A stretch of DNA of 64,000 nt from Diphasiastrum complanatum (lineage: Eukaryota; Streptophyta; Lycopodiopsida; Lycopodiales; Lycopodiaceae). The stretch lies in the NCBI GenBank assembly GCA_029204225.1, contig CM055110.1, positions 32,176,299 to 32,240,298 of the forward strand, written 5' to 3'. The translations under genes and the position numbers were made by a program. This document shows positions 32,225 to 44,335 of this stretch, one piece after another (the first letter of the stretch is position 1; each line of letters opens with the position of its first letter). Below the pieces are notes generated by a model that saw nothing but the letters and a program-made list of their open reading frames with translations, searched no databases and was not told where the DNA came from.

Positions 32225-33295
32225 GGAGTATCATATCAAAGAGATTTTTGGCGCCTAAGCTTTGAAAATAGCAATGGCAAGGAGACCAAGATCTATAGTT
32301 GAGTCTGTGATTCTTTACAATGAGAAAGATGACGCTGATAACTGGAAGCCAACAAAATATACGAAGAATTCATGGGTGTTGCTGCATCCATCCGATCAAA
32401 GGGAAATTCTCAACATAAGAAATGGGCAAAGAAGACATACAAATCTTATTGGAAAACAAAAAAATTGGAGTTTAAGACAACTCCCACAGGTCACTCTATA
32501 TCAGAAGTATTAGTACAACAAATTTATATGCATTCAAAAATAAAAATACAAGATATCAATCCTCATGATCATCAAAAATATCACTGTAAGTATATCAAAA
32601 CATATGCACTCTACTGCAATCATAGGTGTTTCTTTATTGAAGCTCTTCAGATTACGATTTAAATTATTCAACGTATTTCTTCTTTTCAGATTTATATCCA
32701 TCAAACATAAGTGAATGAGATCTAGCACACTTGCATGAATATTCGATGTGATTCACTCTGATGTTGTAAAGTTGCAATACAGAAGAAGAAGTCCAAAGGT
32801 ATTTGCAAATAGTGGTATATATTTTTATGAATCTTCATATATACCACAAACAAATGGAGGTTTTGGCAAGCTTGAAGCAATTCCGTTGCCAAATTTTCAG
32901 AGTGACGAGTGGCCTACTCCTGAAAGTATTGCTTCTGAATCCCTTTCAGATGCAAGCTACTCTTGGATGTTAGAAATGCCATGCAGATAAGCACGGATTC
33001 GAAAATTGTTCACCTAAGTTGGTTTCTCTCATTGCATATATTTGTTGATTTTTCTCAAGTGCAAGTGTTCGAAGGACACCAACTTTATTTGTTTCCAAAA
33101 ATTTATCAGATGAGACTTTGTCAGATCTCATGGATCAAGGCTAGGATAGTGAAACAAATAATGATATAGAATGCAGGATAAAACAGTTGTCAACGATCTT
33201 CCGTTATCATATCAAAAACAAATGCTCAGTCTCACATTTAGCTATATGAGATTCAAGAAAACTGATGGTACATGGCTACCACTAGATCAAGACTT
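32225..33295 (+). pseudogene. Possible host gene fragment with a GT-AG intron, copy A
   Basis: An open frame at about 32372-32585 (MGVAASIRSKGNSQHKKWAK, GHSISEVLVQ) ends at a strong donor ACTGTAAGTAT. The 104-base intron-like stretch 32586-32689 ends in a polypyrimidine run and CAG (TTTCTTCTTTTCAG). Downstream, 32748-32990 is open (YRRRSPKVFANSGIYFYESS, GGFGKLEAIPLPNF). All parts recur in copy B at 59640-60691 with the intron at the same length. I do not recognise the protein. Frames after the intron do not join cleanly, so it is probably a decayed gene piece. Confidence 0.35.
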
Positions 33296-33766
33296 CCACC
33301 TAATCGAGTAGTATCAATATGAAGAAAGCACAAAATACTCTACAAATTGAGTAGTATCAACATGAGGAAGGCACAAAATACTTGCTATTTTGATCCAATT
33401 CATAAGAGATGACCACAACTCGGATTTTGAAGCTAAAAAGCCTGTAAATAAAAAAACCATTAGATCTCTCTTCACTCAAATGCATTCATCACATCCTAAC
33501 CCTAACATCTAGTCTAAAGATCCATTTGATCAACCCTAATTAGGGCCAATATCTCGAGATCCAAAAACAATAAGAAAATTGGTATTTTAAGCTCCCATTT
33601 TTTCTCTACCCTATCCATGCACTCTTTGGCCACATTCCAAAGCCAAGTTAATGATTTGACTTAGAATAAGGTATCCTATGCTTTTGGCATGTGTGACATC
33701 CCACAACATGGCCTCAAAGTCATTTACAAGTGGAAATTATGCAAACTAGCTTGTGTAATTTTAACA
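33296..33766 (-). repeat. Probable 3' LTR, truncated, of a copia relic
   Basis: On minus, GAGGAGGAG (polypurine, 33767-33775) is followed by TGTTAAAATTACACAAGC, the expected LTR start. The far end has no TG/CA terminus and stops at the edge of the 10-kb duplication, so the LTR is truncated. A tandem pair of about 54 bp (GAGTAGTATCAA.ATGA.GAA.GCACAAAATACT) lies at 33305-33385. Confidence 0.5.
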
Positions 33767-33775
33767 CTCCTCCTC

Positions 33776-34925
33776 ACAACTAGTTTGAAGATAACATAGA
33801 CTTGCTTATCAAATCTAGGGCTAATATTAACTTCACAAATGCAGCTCTTTGAAGTGTTTTAGTGAGGATATCACCAACACATTCACTACTTGCCACATGC
33901 TCCAAAGATATCTCCTTAGATTGCACCTTTTCTCTCACAAAATGAGAGAGATCTCAATATGCTTTGACCTTGCATGGAAGATTGGATTGGTTGCAAGGTG
34001 TTGGGTTGGAATGTTGTGATTATAAAGAGTTGGAACAACATCTAAACTCATGATCTTCAGCTCCATAAGTAGCCTTTTGATCCATAGAAGCTCCTTTGTG
34101 GTGATAGTGAGAGCTTTGTACTCGGCCTTGGTTGAAGAAAGTGAGATAGTTTCTTGTTTCTCTGACAACCAAGAAACAACTCCTCCACCAATGAATGTTG
34201 CATAGGCACTTGTGGACTTTCTGTCCCTTTTGTCACCTACAAAATTCGACTCACTAAAGGCATACAAATCAATAACATCTCCTCTATAGAGAATTCCATG
34301 ATCTAGAGTGCCCGAGATGTATCTCAAGATCCTTTTAGCACTTTTTCAATGTATGACCAATGGATCTTGCATATATTGACTTAGCCTACACGCACTAAAG
34401 AATAGATCAAGCCTAGTTATGGTGATCCACATTAAGGAGCCTATAAGCTGCCTATAAAGACTGATGTCTATAAAGGATGCTTCATCACTTTCATTGAGCA
34501 CTTTTACATCTTGCTTCAGTGGTGTTTCTACATGCTTGCAATCTTGCATTTTAAATCTATTGAGAAAACTTTGAGCATACTCAGGGTGACTAATGAGGAT
34601 GATGCCCAATATAAAGTGAAGTTGACCAAGATCTACCATCTTAAATTCTAGAGATAGACTTTTCTTGGTTTTCTCAAAATGCCATCAATGTTATCACCAC
34701 TAAGTATGATGTCATCTACATAGATCAATAATAGTACAATGCCATATACATCAAACATTATGTACAAGCTTCTATCATATTCACTTTGAGTGAATTCAAT
34801 ACAAACTAAGAAATCATTGAGTTCCAAGACCTTGGTGCTTGCTTCAAACCATACAAGCTCCTTTGAAGATGACGTACTTTACCTTCCTTCCACTAAGTAT
34901 GATGACATTCCAAAGGGAATCATTC
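33776..34925 (-). pseudogene. Copia RT and RNase H relic
   Basis: On minus: the RT palm with LLLIYVDDIILSGDN at about 34735-34690; RT tail (DLGQLHFILGI, QDCKHVETPLKQDV, RLSQYMQDP) at 34346-34639; RNase H (YAFSESNFVGDKRDRKSTSA, LSSTKAEYKALT, ARSKHIEI) at 33935-34327; then codons of the C-terminal tail in other frames down to the polypurine tract. Frameshifts separate the blocks. Integrase is missing. Confidence 0.85.
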
Positions 34926-35075
34926 TCAACTCTACTCTCTATTAATGGTGCTAAAAAGTCAATTTTTACAACAAGTGATCAAGAGTGTAGGATTGTTGGT
35001 GTTGGAACCATACCCTTATGTCTAGAATCTTCTAAAAGGTTTAATCTAGACAATGTGCTTTATGCCTTTGCTCAT
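34925..35075 (+). pseudogene. Copia protease fragment, inverted patch
   Basis: On plus, GAKKSIFTTSDQECRIVGVG ... CLESSKRFNLDNVLYA matches the post-catalytic part of copia protease and resembles the element at 44336-48904 (DAKKFVFTANDEECRIDGVG). It lies in opposite orientation between the RT and gag relics, which both read on minus, so it marks an inversion or ectopic patch. Confidence 0.75.
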
Positions 35076-35400
35076 TTTGAGTGTAAGGACATTCTTTCTT
35101 AGGAAGAGATGAGCCGATACAACTGAAGTCTCATAGATACTTGTGAAGATATCCCACGCTTCTTTGGAGGTGTTATTGTTTGACACATGAGCAATCTGAG
35201 TGTCTTTCAGATTCAAGGATACAATGGCAAGAGCTTTGCCATCCTTTACTTCCCATGTTGGGAGCATTTCAGGTTCTGCCGGTCTGGCTATAGAACCATT
35301 TACGTATCCCCATAGCTCCTTTTCGATAAGATCATCCTCATCTTGAATTTCCACATGTGAAAATCATCTTCGTTGAACTTGTTGATCAAGCGGATCTTTG
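35075..35400 (-). pseudogene. Copia gag fragment
   Basis: On minus the frame ending at 35046 reads EIQDEDDLIEKELWGYVNGS and NTSKEAWDIFTSIYET, the N-terminal half of copia Gag. The first codons (a KFNEDDFHMWKFKM-like reading) are in another frame, so a shift is present near 35345. The zinc knuckle and protease that should follow are absent, replaced by the inverted patch at 34925. Confidence 0.75.
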
Positions 35401-35526
35401 AGATTGAATATTCCATTATGATCGATGAACAGAGATTGAACACAAATAGAATATAAACTATCTCTAGAAAAACAAAAATGTATTAAGTTTTTTTTATATC
35501 CTATAGACTCTAGTAAATCCAAAGTC

Positions 35527-35538
35527 GCTCTGATACCA
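35527..35538 (-). other. Primer binding site of the 35.5-kb copia relic
   Basis: TGGTATCAGAGC on minus, three bases from the LTR end, directly upstream of the gag fragment. Confidence 0.75.
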
Positions 35539-35541
35539 ATG

Positions 35542-36569
35542 TGTTGGAACAACAAGGTCTATGCCATAGCGGAAATGGAGGCCATTGTCCCAACAGATGA
35601 AAAAAATGAATAGTGATAATTGATGATAAGGATCTAGATTTCTTAGAGAACGGAGTGATAGAGCAGTTCTAATTGTGTTGATTAATGAGTATTAGTGTAG
35701 GTGTCGTAGACAACCATAGAGAGAGATTGCATAAACAATTAGGCATCTGAGACAGCCATGTAGTTTTCTAATATTGATATTTTGATATAAAGAAATGCTA
35801 ACCGATTAAGCATCGAAGAAAGCCATACATTTCTTCGTTTATGATACTTGCGGAATAAGAGTGAGAGATAATTAAAATTCAACAAGAATGCAATGAGATA
35901 GAACAATAGCAAATCTGTATATTCAATGTTGTAATAACAAATATCAGATCACAAGACAATTGCGTTGATAAGCGCATGATCCTACCTACAAAAACAAATC
36001 AATTGTTATGGACTGAATATTTACTCTCTCTCTATATTCTCTAACTTTGAGGAGTCAGATACTATGAAAATTTGTTTTTTGTTGTTTGATCTTTGTCGTA
36101 TCTTCCACACACCTTTCTCCAATCCCTCATTTACATATATATAGTTGCTGGATGATCTTGTGTTATTCTAACTTTACGATTACAAGATCGTTAACAGTTG
36201 TTTAACTGATTAATTAGGTCAATTATTATTGGAGTGTGAAGACGTAGATAGTCTGTACATGAAATCCTATGCAAATATGCACAGTGTCGCATTTTTCACA
36301 TTTTTCAGGAAAATGTGATATTCTCCAGAATGGCCTGAAATCTCCAGTTAGCACTTGTGTCACATTTTTCGCAAATCCTCATAATGACTCGAAAGTGAAA
36401 TAGAAGACTTTGTCAGGTTTTTCGCCTTTTGTGTCTATTGAAGTTTGCAAGTTAAAATGTAGACTATTGTGACAAATAGTTCAAAAATGAAGACTTCTTT
36501 GTGAGAGTGATTTACATAGAAGAAAAGGAGGGCTGTTAGGATGAGTAGGAGTAAGATTAAATTCCAACA
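35542..36569 (-). repeat. 5' LTR of the copia relic (1028 bp)
   Basis: Plus-strand ends TGTTGGAA ... TTCCAACA are perfect 8-bp inverted termini. A TATATATA run (36136-36143) lies in the right place for the LTR promoter on minus, followed by a CT/GA-rich leader (GAATATAGAGAGAGAG). The start differs from the LTR at 33766, so 5' and 3' parts come from different families. Confidence 0.7.
36136..36143 (-). promoter_or_regulatory. TATA box in copia LTR
   Basis: TATATATA within the 35542-36569 LTR, oriented toward the gag fragment on minus. Confidence 0.4.
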
Positions 36570-37659
36570 CGTCGCACTCCCGCTACGGGCAACAGCCTTG
36601 TTGGTCACCACATGTTTGATCGTCAGCTCCGCTCATGTCGACAAGATCTCCAAAATCTCCTTTCGATACCTTCTTTTCTATTTCCACTCACTCTACTCAT
36701 CCCCTACCCACATACAATTGGGCCCACCTAGTCTACAAAGAGCTATATTTCGCTCTTAACAAACCCAATAAATCTTTGCTGGTGGCTTACGAACTGACAT
36801 TATTCTAGCCAAACTTCTTGACACCCAACCCCGCCCTGCAAAATCCACTGTCGCTTGCCAAGCCCTTTTTGTTGGAAATTAAGCCCAGAGTTGTCTCCTT
36901 GGTGAATGACTAATTCCTATTTCATGATTCTTCCTGCATGCTTATTGATCATTGATCTAGGGTCAGGTGAAACCTATTTTTGGTTCAAAGTCTACTCATT
37001 TGATACCTGCAAGAATCATAACTTAGATAGCCAAACTATTTGAAGAACGTCTACAACGGGCTTCCAGCTGATCTCCAGCAAAGGGTAACCAATCATGTCA
37101 TAATTTCAAGTTCAAATGTTAAGTTTAATAACTTGAATTCATTGAAGACTTGGCCATCTTCAAGGACTTCCACAAAACTTGCATTTAGAACAAGTCTGCA
37201 AATTTACATTACTTTTTCAACAGTCTGCAGAAATACATTAAGTGTCGCACATTCTCAAAAACTGTGACACTTGCCTTTGACTTCTTCCGTTCAATTATTT
37301 TGACGAAGTCAACTTGTTCATAGTTCAAAAGTTTAACCATTTTCAACACCTTCGGCTTTTTTGCATTTTCCTGAAAAATGCAAAGAGAGAGAGAGAGAGA
37401 AAATTCCCGAAGGTCCTCCATTTTTAAGGGTTAATTTGTTAAAGACATGTTCGCCTTTTTTTTAAGGACACCTTCAACTTTTTAAGGGCACCTTAAACTG
37501 TTTACAGGCACCTTCGGCTTTTTCGCAAAATTCCAAAGAGAGAAAAATGCCGAAGGTCATCTATTTTGAACGAGGAACATTCCCAGCCACTTCCCAAAAT
37601 TTGTGAATTCTTCAAAATTCAAATCTATTTCAGGATAGCTCAATTTTAGCCCTTGTCAT
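36570..37659. other. Spacer with CACCTTCGGC-type short repeats
   Basis: No recognised gene. Words of the form GGCACCTTCGGCTTTTT recur at 37342, 37460-37515 and, inverted (GCCGAAGG or CCCGAAGG), at about 37407 and 37548. This gives local inverted repeats together with TTTTGCATTTTC and GAAAAATGCAAAG. Confidence 0.4.
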
Positions 37660-38430
37660 TGAAGATTTGTCATAGCATGATTGAATTCGGAGAATTACAA
37701 GCCTGCAAAAAATGAATAGCTCAAGTATGATGTTTTACATTTGAGGTAGCTCATGTTTGATCTAATAGATTGTGTTTGATCAAATTAGATGTCTACCACT
37801 TGAGATGGCACAATTTGATGTTTTTCACTCATAGTAGCTTGCAATTTTGGTCCTAATATTCCACATAGTTCATTGAGTGATCAAACTCGAGTGATCTTAA
37901 ATTTCTAACATTCAGATTACTCAAGTTTGATCCATTGTTGATAAAACTGGTCCCTACTATTTGAGATAGCCGAAAGTTGATGTTTATCATTTGACATAAC
38001 TTCACTATGATGCCTACAAGCAAGAAGTCTCAATTTTTTTCCTCGTCAATCATCACTCGACATTGAGTGTTTAAATTAGAGGAATCTCGAGTGTAGGACA
38101 TTCATGTACATCGGTCAAAATAGCTCACGTTTGATGCTTATGCTGTGATTTTTGTCCTTATCATTGGACATAGATCATCGAGTAACTAAACTGAACCAAT
38201 CTCAATGTTAGAACATTCCAATTACTCGAGTTGGATCTCTCATGGATAGAATTGGTCCCTATCACTTGAGATAGCTAAAACTATTATCTACTACTTGGCA
38301 TGGCTAATTGAGTGATCAAATTAAACCAATATCAAGTGTAGTACATTCAGATTGATTGAGTCAGACTCTCTATCAGTTGCATTGAATCACATTACACATG
38401 ATAGATCAAATTTGATGTCCATGACCAAGA
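37660..38430. repeat. Degenerate ~200-bp tandem repeats
   Basis: Phrases such as ATAGCTCA.GTTTGATG, GAGTGATCAAA.T, AACATTC.GATTACTCGAGTT and GGTCCCTA.CACTTGAGATAGC recur in the same order about every 190-220 bases from 37720 to 38420. Strongly diverged, non-coding. Confidence 0.55.
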
Positions 38431-38434
38431 TAGC

Positions 38435-38960
38435 TCATTTTTCGCCCTTATAAATTGAAATTTTCCCATAGTGTCTCTTAACAATAGGAGACTGAGAGAA
38501 TAGTTTCCATTGAACCAGGTGCTCAATGATATTGCAATGACTCAATAATTTGACATGGCTCGTTGAAAGCCTAGAAAATGGGCTTGGTTCAAGCTGGCTT
38601 GAGGAAGTTGCCATGTGAGCAAATTCTGCAAACAATGACAAAGAGCTATGGTCAGAAGCAGCAAATGATTCTTGAAGGTAGCAATGCGTGGCCAACCTAT
38701 TTAGTAAGAATAGCGGTGAGTTCCTGTCACATACACTCCTCGATAAGTTGTCGGTCAGGGGATCATCCGAACATATCTGCTGAGACGTATCTTGAGGCAG
38801 AATCAATCGAGAAGCAAGAGGGAGGCCAAGAGAAATCTGCTGTCACCCTCAGCCCGCCATCTCTTGTGTGTGAAGGCAATCCTAATGATGCACATGGGTC
38901 GTTGTCTTCCATTGCCATCATCGTAATCTTCCTTGCAGTTGAAAACCCCTAACATGCTTT
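38435..38960. other. Unassigned block with open frames on both strands
   Basis: A plus frame of 124 codons (38578-38952) and an overlapping minus frame of 123 codons (38435-38806) are both open. Composition is richer in GC than the flanks. Neither product is recognised. One may be an exon fragment, but there is no splice or promoter evidence. Confidence 0.25.
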
Positions 38961-39350
38961 ATAGTTTCGAAAGTGAGGCTCAAACTTACACCCAAAAAAA
39001 ATGCTCAAACTTGGACCCCAAAAAATGCTCAAACTTAGGACCCAAAAAATGCCAACTGTACGATTGGCCCGGCGGCAACATTAATTAGCACCAAATTTTT
39101 TTGGCGCTAACTTCGCTCTATCCCTCCTTCATTTTCCTCTGGTCGAGAATCCTCCTTCGTTTTCCTCTGCTCTAACATCATGCTAACAATTCTCTCTCCC
39201 TCCTGCTAATTTGTCTTCCTGTGTTGCATCATGTGCTTCCCGTAGCTTCTTCGTCCCTGATTGCTTGAGAATCTTTGTCCACGGGCGTTAGCTGTGCATT
39301 ATGGGAACGAGACGTTCTTAATCCAGGAGCTGTTCTTCATTTGTTGACCT
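38961..39350. repeat. Short tandem repeat and spacer
   Basis: 38979-39050 has three imperfect units of about 27 bp (ATGCTCAAACTT, GGACCCCAAAAA). The rest up to the start of copy B holds nothing recognised. Confidence 0.55.
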
Positions 39351-42300
39351 AAAGTAACTAATATCCTTGTGAGGCCCAGAACACACTAAATGGAGTTTAG
39401 ACAAGGTATGAGATAGTGTATGCATGTGTAGAGTTATCAATAGCAATTCTATGAATAGTTGGTCCATGCTTAGGACTCCATTCTAGGTGAATCTATGTAT
39501 AGGGAACTTAGGAGTATGCACGACTATGTGCCCAGGTTGCTTTTGGCTCTATATATTGAGGCCAAACTCACCCTACTCCTCATTGTAGTCATTGATTCAG
39601 TGCCAGCTACATCTTCTTGGTACCTTAGCTGAAATAGATTTTCAGGGAACTGAAAATTCTAAGGAGAGAAGAGTGGAAATCAGAGGTAGTAAGTGTGATT
39701 GGGAAATGTATTTTGCAGTGAGTATTTTAGGTAAATCCCAGTAAATAATTGCTTAACACCGATTATTAATTTTCTGGATTAGATTCATTTAATTGAATTA
39801 ATAAATGTTATCTTTGTAACCATTGAGTTATCTGCAATTTTGGATGTCAATTGTGATGTTAGAAGTGGAATCTGATACGTGGATTATATTGGATCTGTTA
39901 GTTGCCAGAAGCTTGTCCCTAGATTTGATGCATCAGTAGGGGATTTGAAACTTATTCATTAATCAGAAAAGATCAGAATGTAATGTGGAACCATGTTAAT
40001 TCTTTTGTTTAAGTCACATGGTCAGATGTGGATTTGTGGTATCCATCTGATAGGCATGCCAATCATCGAAATAAATGGATTCTCCAGTGTTTGGAAACAA
40101 GAGATAATATCCTATATGGATTATAGGACAACTAGTTGATCAAAGAATCTCTAGAATATCAAATAAGGCAGTCACAGAGTTTTCTGGCTGATGGTGTGGG
40201 ACATCATTAATTTTGAAAAGGAAATTCTAGGACTATAAAGATCTGATGATCAATGGTGTGTTTTAATACCTAGTCGCGATATGGGAAAGAAGAAAACCAT
40301 TTGATCAAATGTGGGGTATTTTGGAAAATTTTGAGGTTTAATCTAGATCCTAATATGGTATCTCATTATTTACAAAATCAGAGGCCCTCAAATCTATTTC
40401 TCGTTTTTTTAATTAATCATTTACTTTTTAGTAATTTCTCAAATATAAGATATCAGACTGATTTATATGATTCTTTCCAGCATGAAATTATTCTTTTGAA
40501 AGAATGTTATGTCATATAAATTACTACTTGTGTGAATAGACTTGGAATTCAGATAAATTCTAAGTTTAAAATATTTCAATTTTTTAAACCTAGAATATCT
40601 CTGTTGCATAAATGGATTTCGATGAAATAGTAGTTTCTATCACTCAGATTGAAAATATTTGAAGGAGAAGTCATGTTTGTAATGAAGTGAATCCTTTATT
40701 GGAAGCACTTATTATTGACTTTTCTTGGATTTGGAGATTTTCATATATCATCTTTCCAGTTAACTTTTATTGAAATTTATAGTTGCTTTAAAAGGAGAGG
40801 TGAAGTGATGGGATAGAATTCTATTTGGGAATCTGTTGGTTGCATAATTTTTGGAAGAGAACTAGATGTGGTATAGAAATGAGTTTTGGTCTGAAAGTAA
40901 TTTCAAATAGATTCAGAGTAAGATACCTAATTGGAACTTTTCGAATAAGAGAAATTCTCTAGATATTGTGTGGACAATCTGGTTCTAGAACATGTTTAAT
41001 ATTTGAATCATTACATATAAGTAGTACAATGAAAGGTCAAAGGTTACTAGTTCCATTTTAATTGGAATAGAAGTAAGTTTGATCAGAATTTAAGTCTGAG
41101 AGTTCTGTATTGGATCAACCTAATCTTAGTTTGAGTACTAGCACCAGAGAGGGGTTGATTGAGTGAAAGAAATTATGCTATTAGAGGTAAGTTGGATTGA
41201 AAAAACTGTTAAAAACCTAATTTTATTCGTCTCAGAGATTTTCTGGATATGTTATTTAGTCATGAGAAATAGAAAATATTTTGTAGCTGAGTTACAAGAT
41301 CTTAGTGAGACATGTGAGTAACATATGTGGGTTCTGGAGGAATTTGCCAGGTAAGAATGTGTTTATGTATTGGGTCATACTGAGATTATTCTCTATGTGC
41401 ACGATTAATCTTGTATGAATCTACTTTGTAATCCTAGTTACTAAAGTTATCTGGTGCACTTAACCTAGTCGGCGAACATAAGCATATGATCAAGTATTGT
41501 CTTGACAGATACTTGTAGAGTTAACAAATCTTTGTATGGAAGATTTATGGATTAACTTATTAATGATTTGGGTAAGGATCTAAATGTGTTGTCATACTAG
41601 TATAATTCAATTCTTCACCTAGACACTTGAGATTTCTAAATTATTGGCAATTAACTTGAGTAGTTGATTACTCCAGGATGAAGTTAATTGGTAAAACGAT
41701 CAGTATAATGTGGTTTCACCAGAAACTGATAGTTTTGAATTATATAGCTCATAAGACGCATGACTAGTAAATCATTTGGGTTCATCAGTTAAATTATGTG
41801 CATTGGATATATATTATTTTTGGGATAGAGTATTCCTTAGTTAAGGAATAGACTCAACTCATTTGTGATTGTATCCCAGAGCGCTCAATTGGATAACGAA
41901 TCATAATAAATCCAAGAATAATAGCTGAATTGATTTTCAGCAGGACTTTGGGTATCTAGATGTGATTCTGGATTGTAATCTAAATGTGAACTTGAATCTT
42001 GCACTTCAGTTAAAGAATCATGTTTTGAAAGTATTCCTAAATCCAGTATTTTCTTAATGGAAAGATTTCGGAATGACTCTTACTTTCTCTAAGTTATGTT
42101 GGACATATACTCCAGTATTTTGTAAATGATTAAGTATGATTTTGAATTGTAGAAAATTATGATTGACGAATCATATGAATCTAAATATTTATGGTTGACA
42201 GATCATAAATAGATACTTAGTTATTGTCAGAGGATTATAAGAAATGGTGATGACTCTTAAGTGTGATGACTAATTCTTGATCTATTATTTGGGTAAAAAT

Positions 42301-42540
42301 TCAGATCAGTGTTTTGAATCTCTCTACTCCAGTATTTTGAATCTCTCTACTCCAGTATTTTATATGAGAACCTATGGATCTCATGGACATTCTCACAAGA
42401 TAAGTATTTTATTTGTGGAGAATTTAATTTATCTAGTGGATGTTATTTTGCTACAATTTATGGTCTGCAAATGCTTGAGTACAGTTCCTCATTTGATTGG
42501 ATCTCCAGTTATCATAGAAGACAGACAAGTCTATTTCTCT
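39351..42540. other. AT-rich non-coding part of copy B
   Basis: Counterpart of 17343-20560, with small indels (for example TACTAGCACCAGAGAGG inserted near 41137) and a TATA-like CTATATATTG at 39549. At 42313-42360 the phrase TTTTGAATCTCTCTACTCCAG is tandemly doubled, unlike copy A. No gene recognised. Confidence 0.5.
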
Positions 42541-42643
42541 TTGTGCTAGTCCCTAGTAACTATCCTCAGACAAGGAGAACTCTGTGTACAATTTACAATG
42601 TTAGCTATGTTCTCCTTGTCTGAGGATAGTTACTAGCACACAA
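42541..42643. repeat. Hairpin, copy B version (28-bp perfect core)
   Basis: 42553-42580 is complementary to 42609-42636. The loop is identical to copy A. The outer stem is disturbed by loss of a GGGACTAG-type segment in the right arm. Confidence 0.8.
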
Positions 42644-42693
42644 AGATCATTTTCTGGAGATGGACGTTTCTCTCAACAGATAAACTCTGAAAA

Positions 42694-42912
42694 TTAAGCA
42701 TTTTCAAGCAGACGACTGAGAAATAGTTGTTGCAACTTTTGGTTTAGTTTGATCACATCTGTTGAAATGAGAGTATGTTTTACTTCATTGATGGATATAA
42801 ATTGATTTGTATGAACAATACAAAACCATGCTTCCATTGAGTAAAGATTTTCTTCAGAACAAAAGTGTAACAGACTAGCATATTTTTGTGCAGAAAGTTG
42901 TTCCAATGACAT
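42694..42912 (-). CDS. 72-codon open frame, copy B
   Basis: Counterpart of 20723-20941, still open, with only a few residue changes (MSLEQ, STDVI, LLENA). Function unknown. Confidence 0.25.
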   Translation of the reverse strand: MSLEQLSAQKYASLLHFCSEENLYSMEAWFCIVHTNQFISINEVKHTLISTDVIKLNQKLQQLFLSRLLENA

Positions 42913-42922
42913 GTTTACTACA

Positions 42923-44330
42923 CTATCTCAAATTTCCAGTAATACATGCTAAATCAATTGATTGTGTTTTAATTTTGACCTTTTGTTCATAGTGACAGTA
43001 ATTTGTAGACATAGGATCCTTTGTCAAATGTATAGTAGAAGTATTGTCCATGTACAACGTTAGTGGTTCATTGGTGCTCTCTCTTAGTCCATCTAGGAAC
43101 TGTTTGAGCCATGTCAACTCATTAGCCATCTTGGCTGCAGCAACATACTCTGCCTCACAAGAAGGTTGGGCGGTTATTGTTTGTTTCATGTTGATCCAAA
43201 TGACAGCTGCATCTACTACGATGGTCTGCTGCGATGGTGTAGCCTCCTAAGATGCTCTTGGAGTCGTCTTTGATTGATGCCTAGCTCGCATCACTATAGG
43301 ACTTCAGCTGAAATCCCGCATCATGGCAATAGCAAAGCCCATACTCCTTTGTATGATGTAGGTATTGCAGGATCCTCTTGGCAATTTTCCAATGTATGGG
43401 TCCTGGATTTATGTTGAACTGGCTCAATCTGAACACTGCGTAAGCAATGTATGGCCGCATATTGTCTCCCAAGTACATCAAGGAACCAATAAGCCTTCGT
43501 TAAAGCTTATGTTGCATTGCTTATCATTCTACATCATCTCTAGGACAGTCTTCATTTGTTAATATTGTGCTAGAAATCATCGGAGTATTTACTCCCTTGC
43601 AATAAGCCATCTGAAAATCATAAAGGATTTTCTGAATGTATCTTGATTGGTGTAGATACAGTCTTCCGCCCTCAAGATCTCTATCAATCTGCAAGCCCAT
43701 GTAGCATTTTGCTTCTCTTGGGTATGATATTTCAAAGTGCCTTGAAATATCCTTTTTCACCTGTGCAATCAATGTGTCGCTCTTTGACAGAATTAGTGTG
43801 TCGTCATCATAGACACCAATAATGATTACTTCACTATATACGATCTTTACACTGTAGACCCACTTGCACTTGACAGTTTTCCTATCTGCTGACACTCGTT
43901 TAAGAGTCTAGACTTTGTTATTCTTCATGCAGTCCATCTCGTGTTCCATGGCCTTTATCCATTTGTCTTTTTCTGGACATTAAACAGCTTCTTGATAGGT
44001 TTGTGGTTCACCTCCAAATCCACAAAACTCTTCTGATACAAAAGCTGAGTTGTCTGGTATGTACTTGACAGGTTGTCTTCTTTCTCTACTAGATCTCCTT
44101 GGAGATGGTGCAGGATCAGTGACTGCTTTGTCTTTTTTCTTCATATTGACAATAGAACCATTGTGCGTTGTAGGTGTTCTAGGTACAGGCTGCAGGTCTT
44201 GCTGCTCATTGTTTGAACTGTCACTCAGTTCATTCATAGTTTGAACATCTTGATCTAGATGTTCAAAATCTGTTCCCTCTTTCGGTGTGGGCAGGTCATA
44301 ATACTGATTGGATCTTCGTCAGCCATCGTT
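42923..44330 (-). pseudogene. Copia pol relic in copy B (RT, RNase H, linker)
   Basis: On minus: linker (SPRRSSRERRQPVKYIP) at 43980-44237; RT fragment 43524-43895 with CKWVYSVK joined to VIIIGVYDDDTLIL and continuing HFEISYPREAKCYMGLQI and SRYIQKILYDF; RT end (RPYIAYAVFRLSQF, WKIAKRILQYLHH) at 43281-43481; RNase H at 42923-43189 (QPSCEAEYVAAAKMANELTW). It is more complete than copy A. The same palm deletion and YDDD box show these defects predate the duplication. Its 5' part continues at 48910 beyond the inserted element. Confidence 0.82.
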
Positions 44331-44335
44331 CTTCC
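44331..44335. other. Target site duplication CTTCC, left
   Basis: Repeated at 48905-48909. Copy A shows the undivided site (GTTCTTCCTTCGTC near 22300). Confidence 0.9.

Larger units (their letters stand above)
17343..33295. repeat. Copy A of a ~10-kb segmental duplication
   Basis: Matches 39351-60691 in direct orientation. Homology starts at AAGTAACTAATATCC and ends after CTAGATCAAGACTT. Copy A has extra DNA at 27222-32010 and about 25213-25675, and lacks about 78 bases at 21324. It shows the uninterrupted target sites of the two copia insertions present in copy B. In one 118-bp sample 6 bases differ. Confidence 0.9.

Noticed and set aside
34839-35102. A single 87-codon plus-strand gene
   Set aside because: Only its second half is meaningful (protease fragment). 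The first half is antisense to the RT relic.
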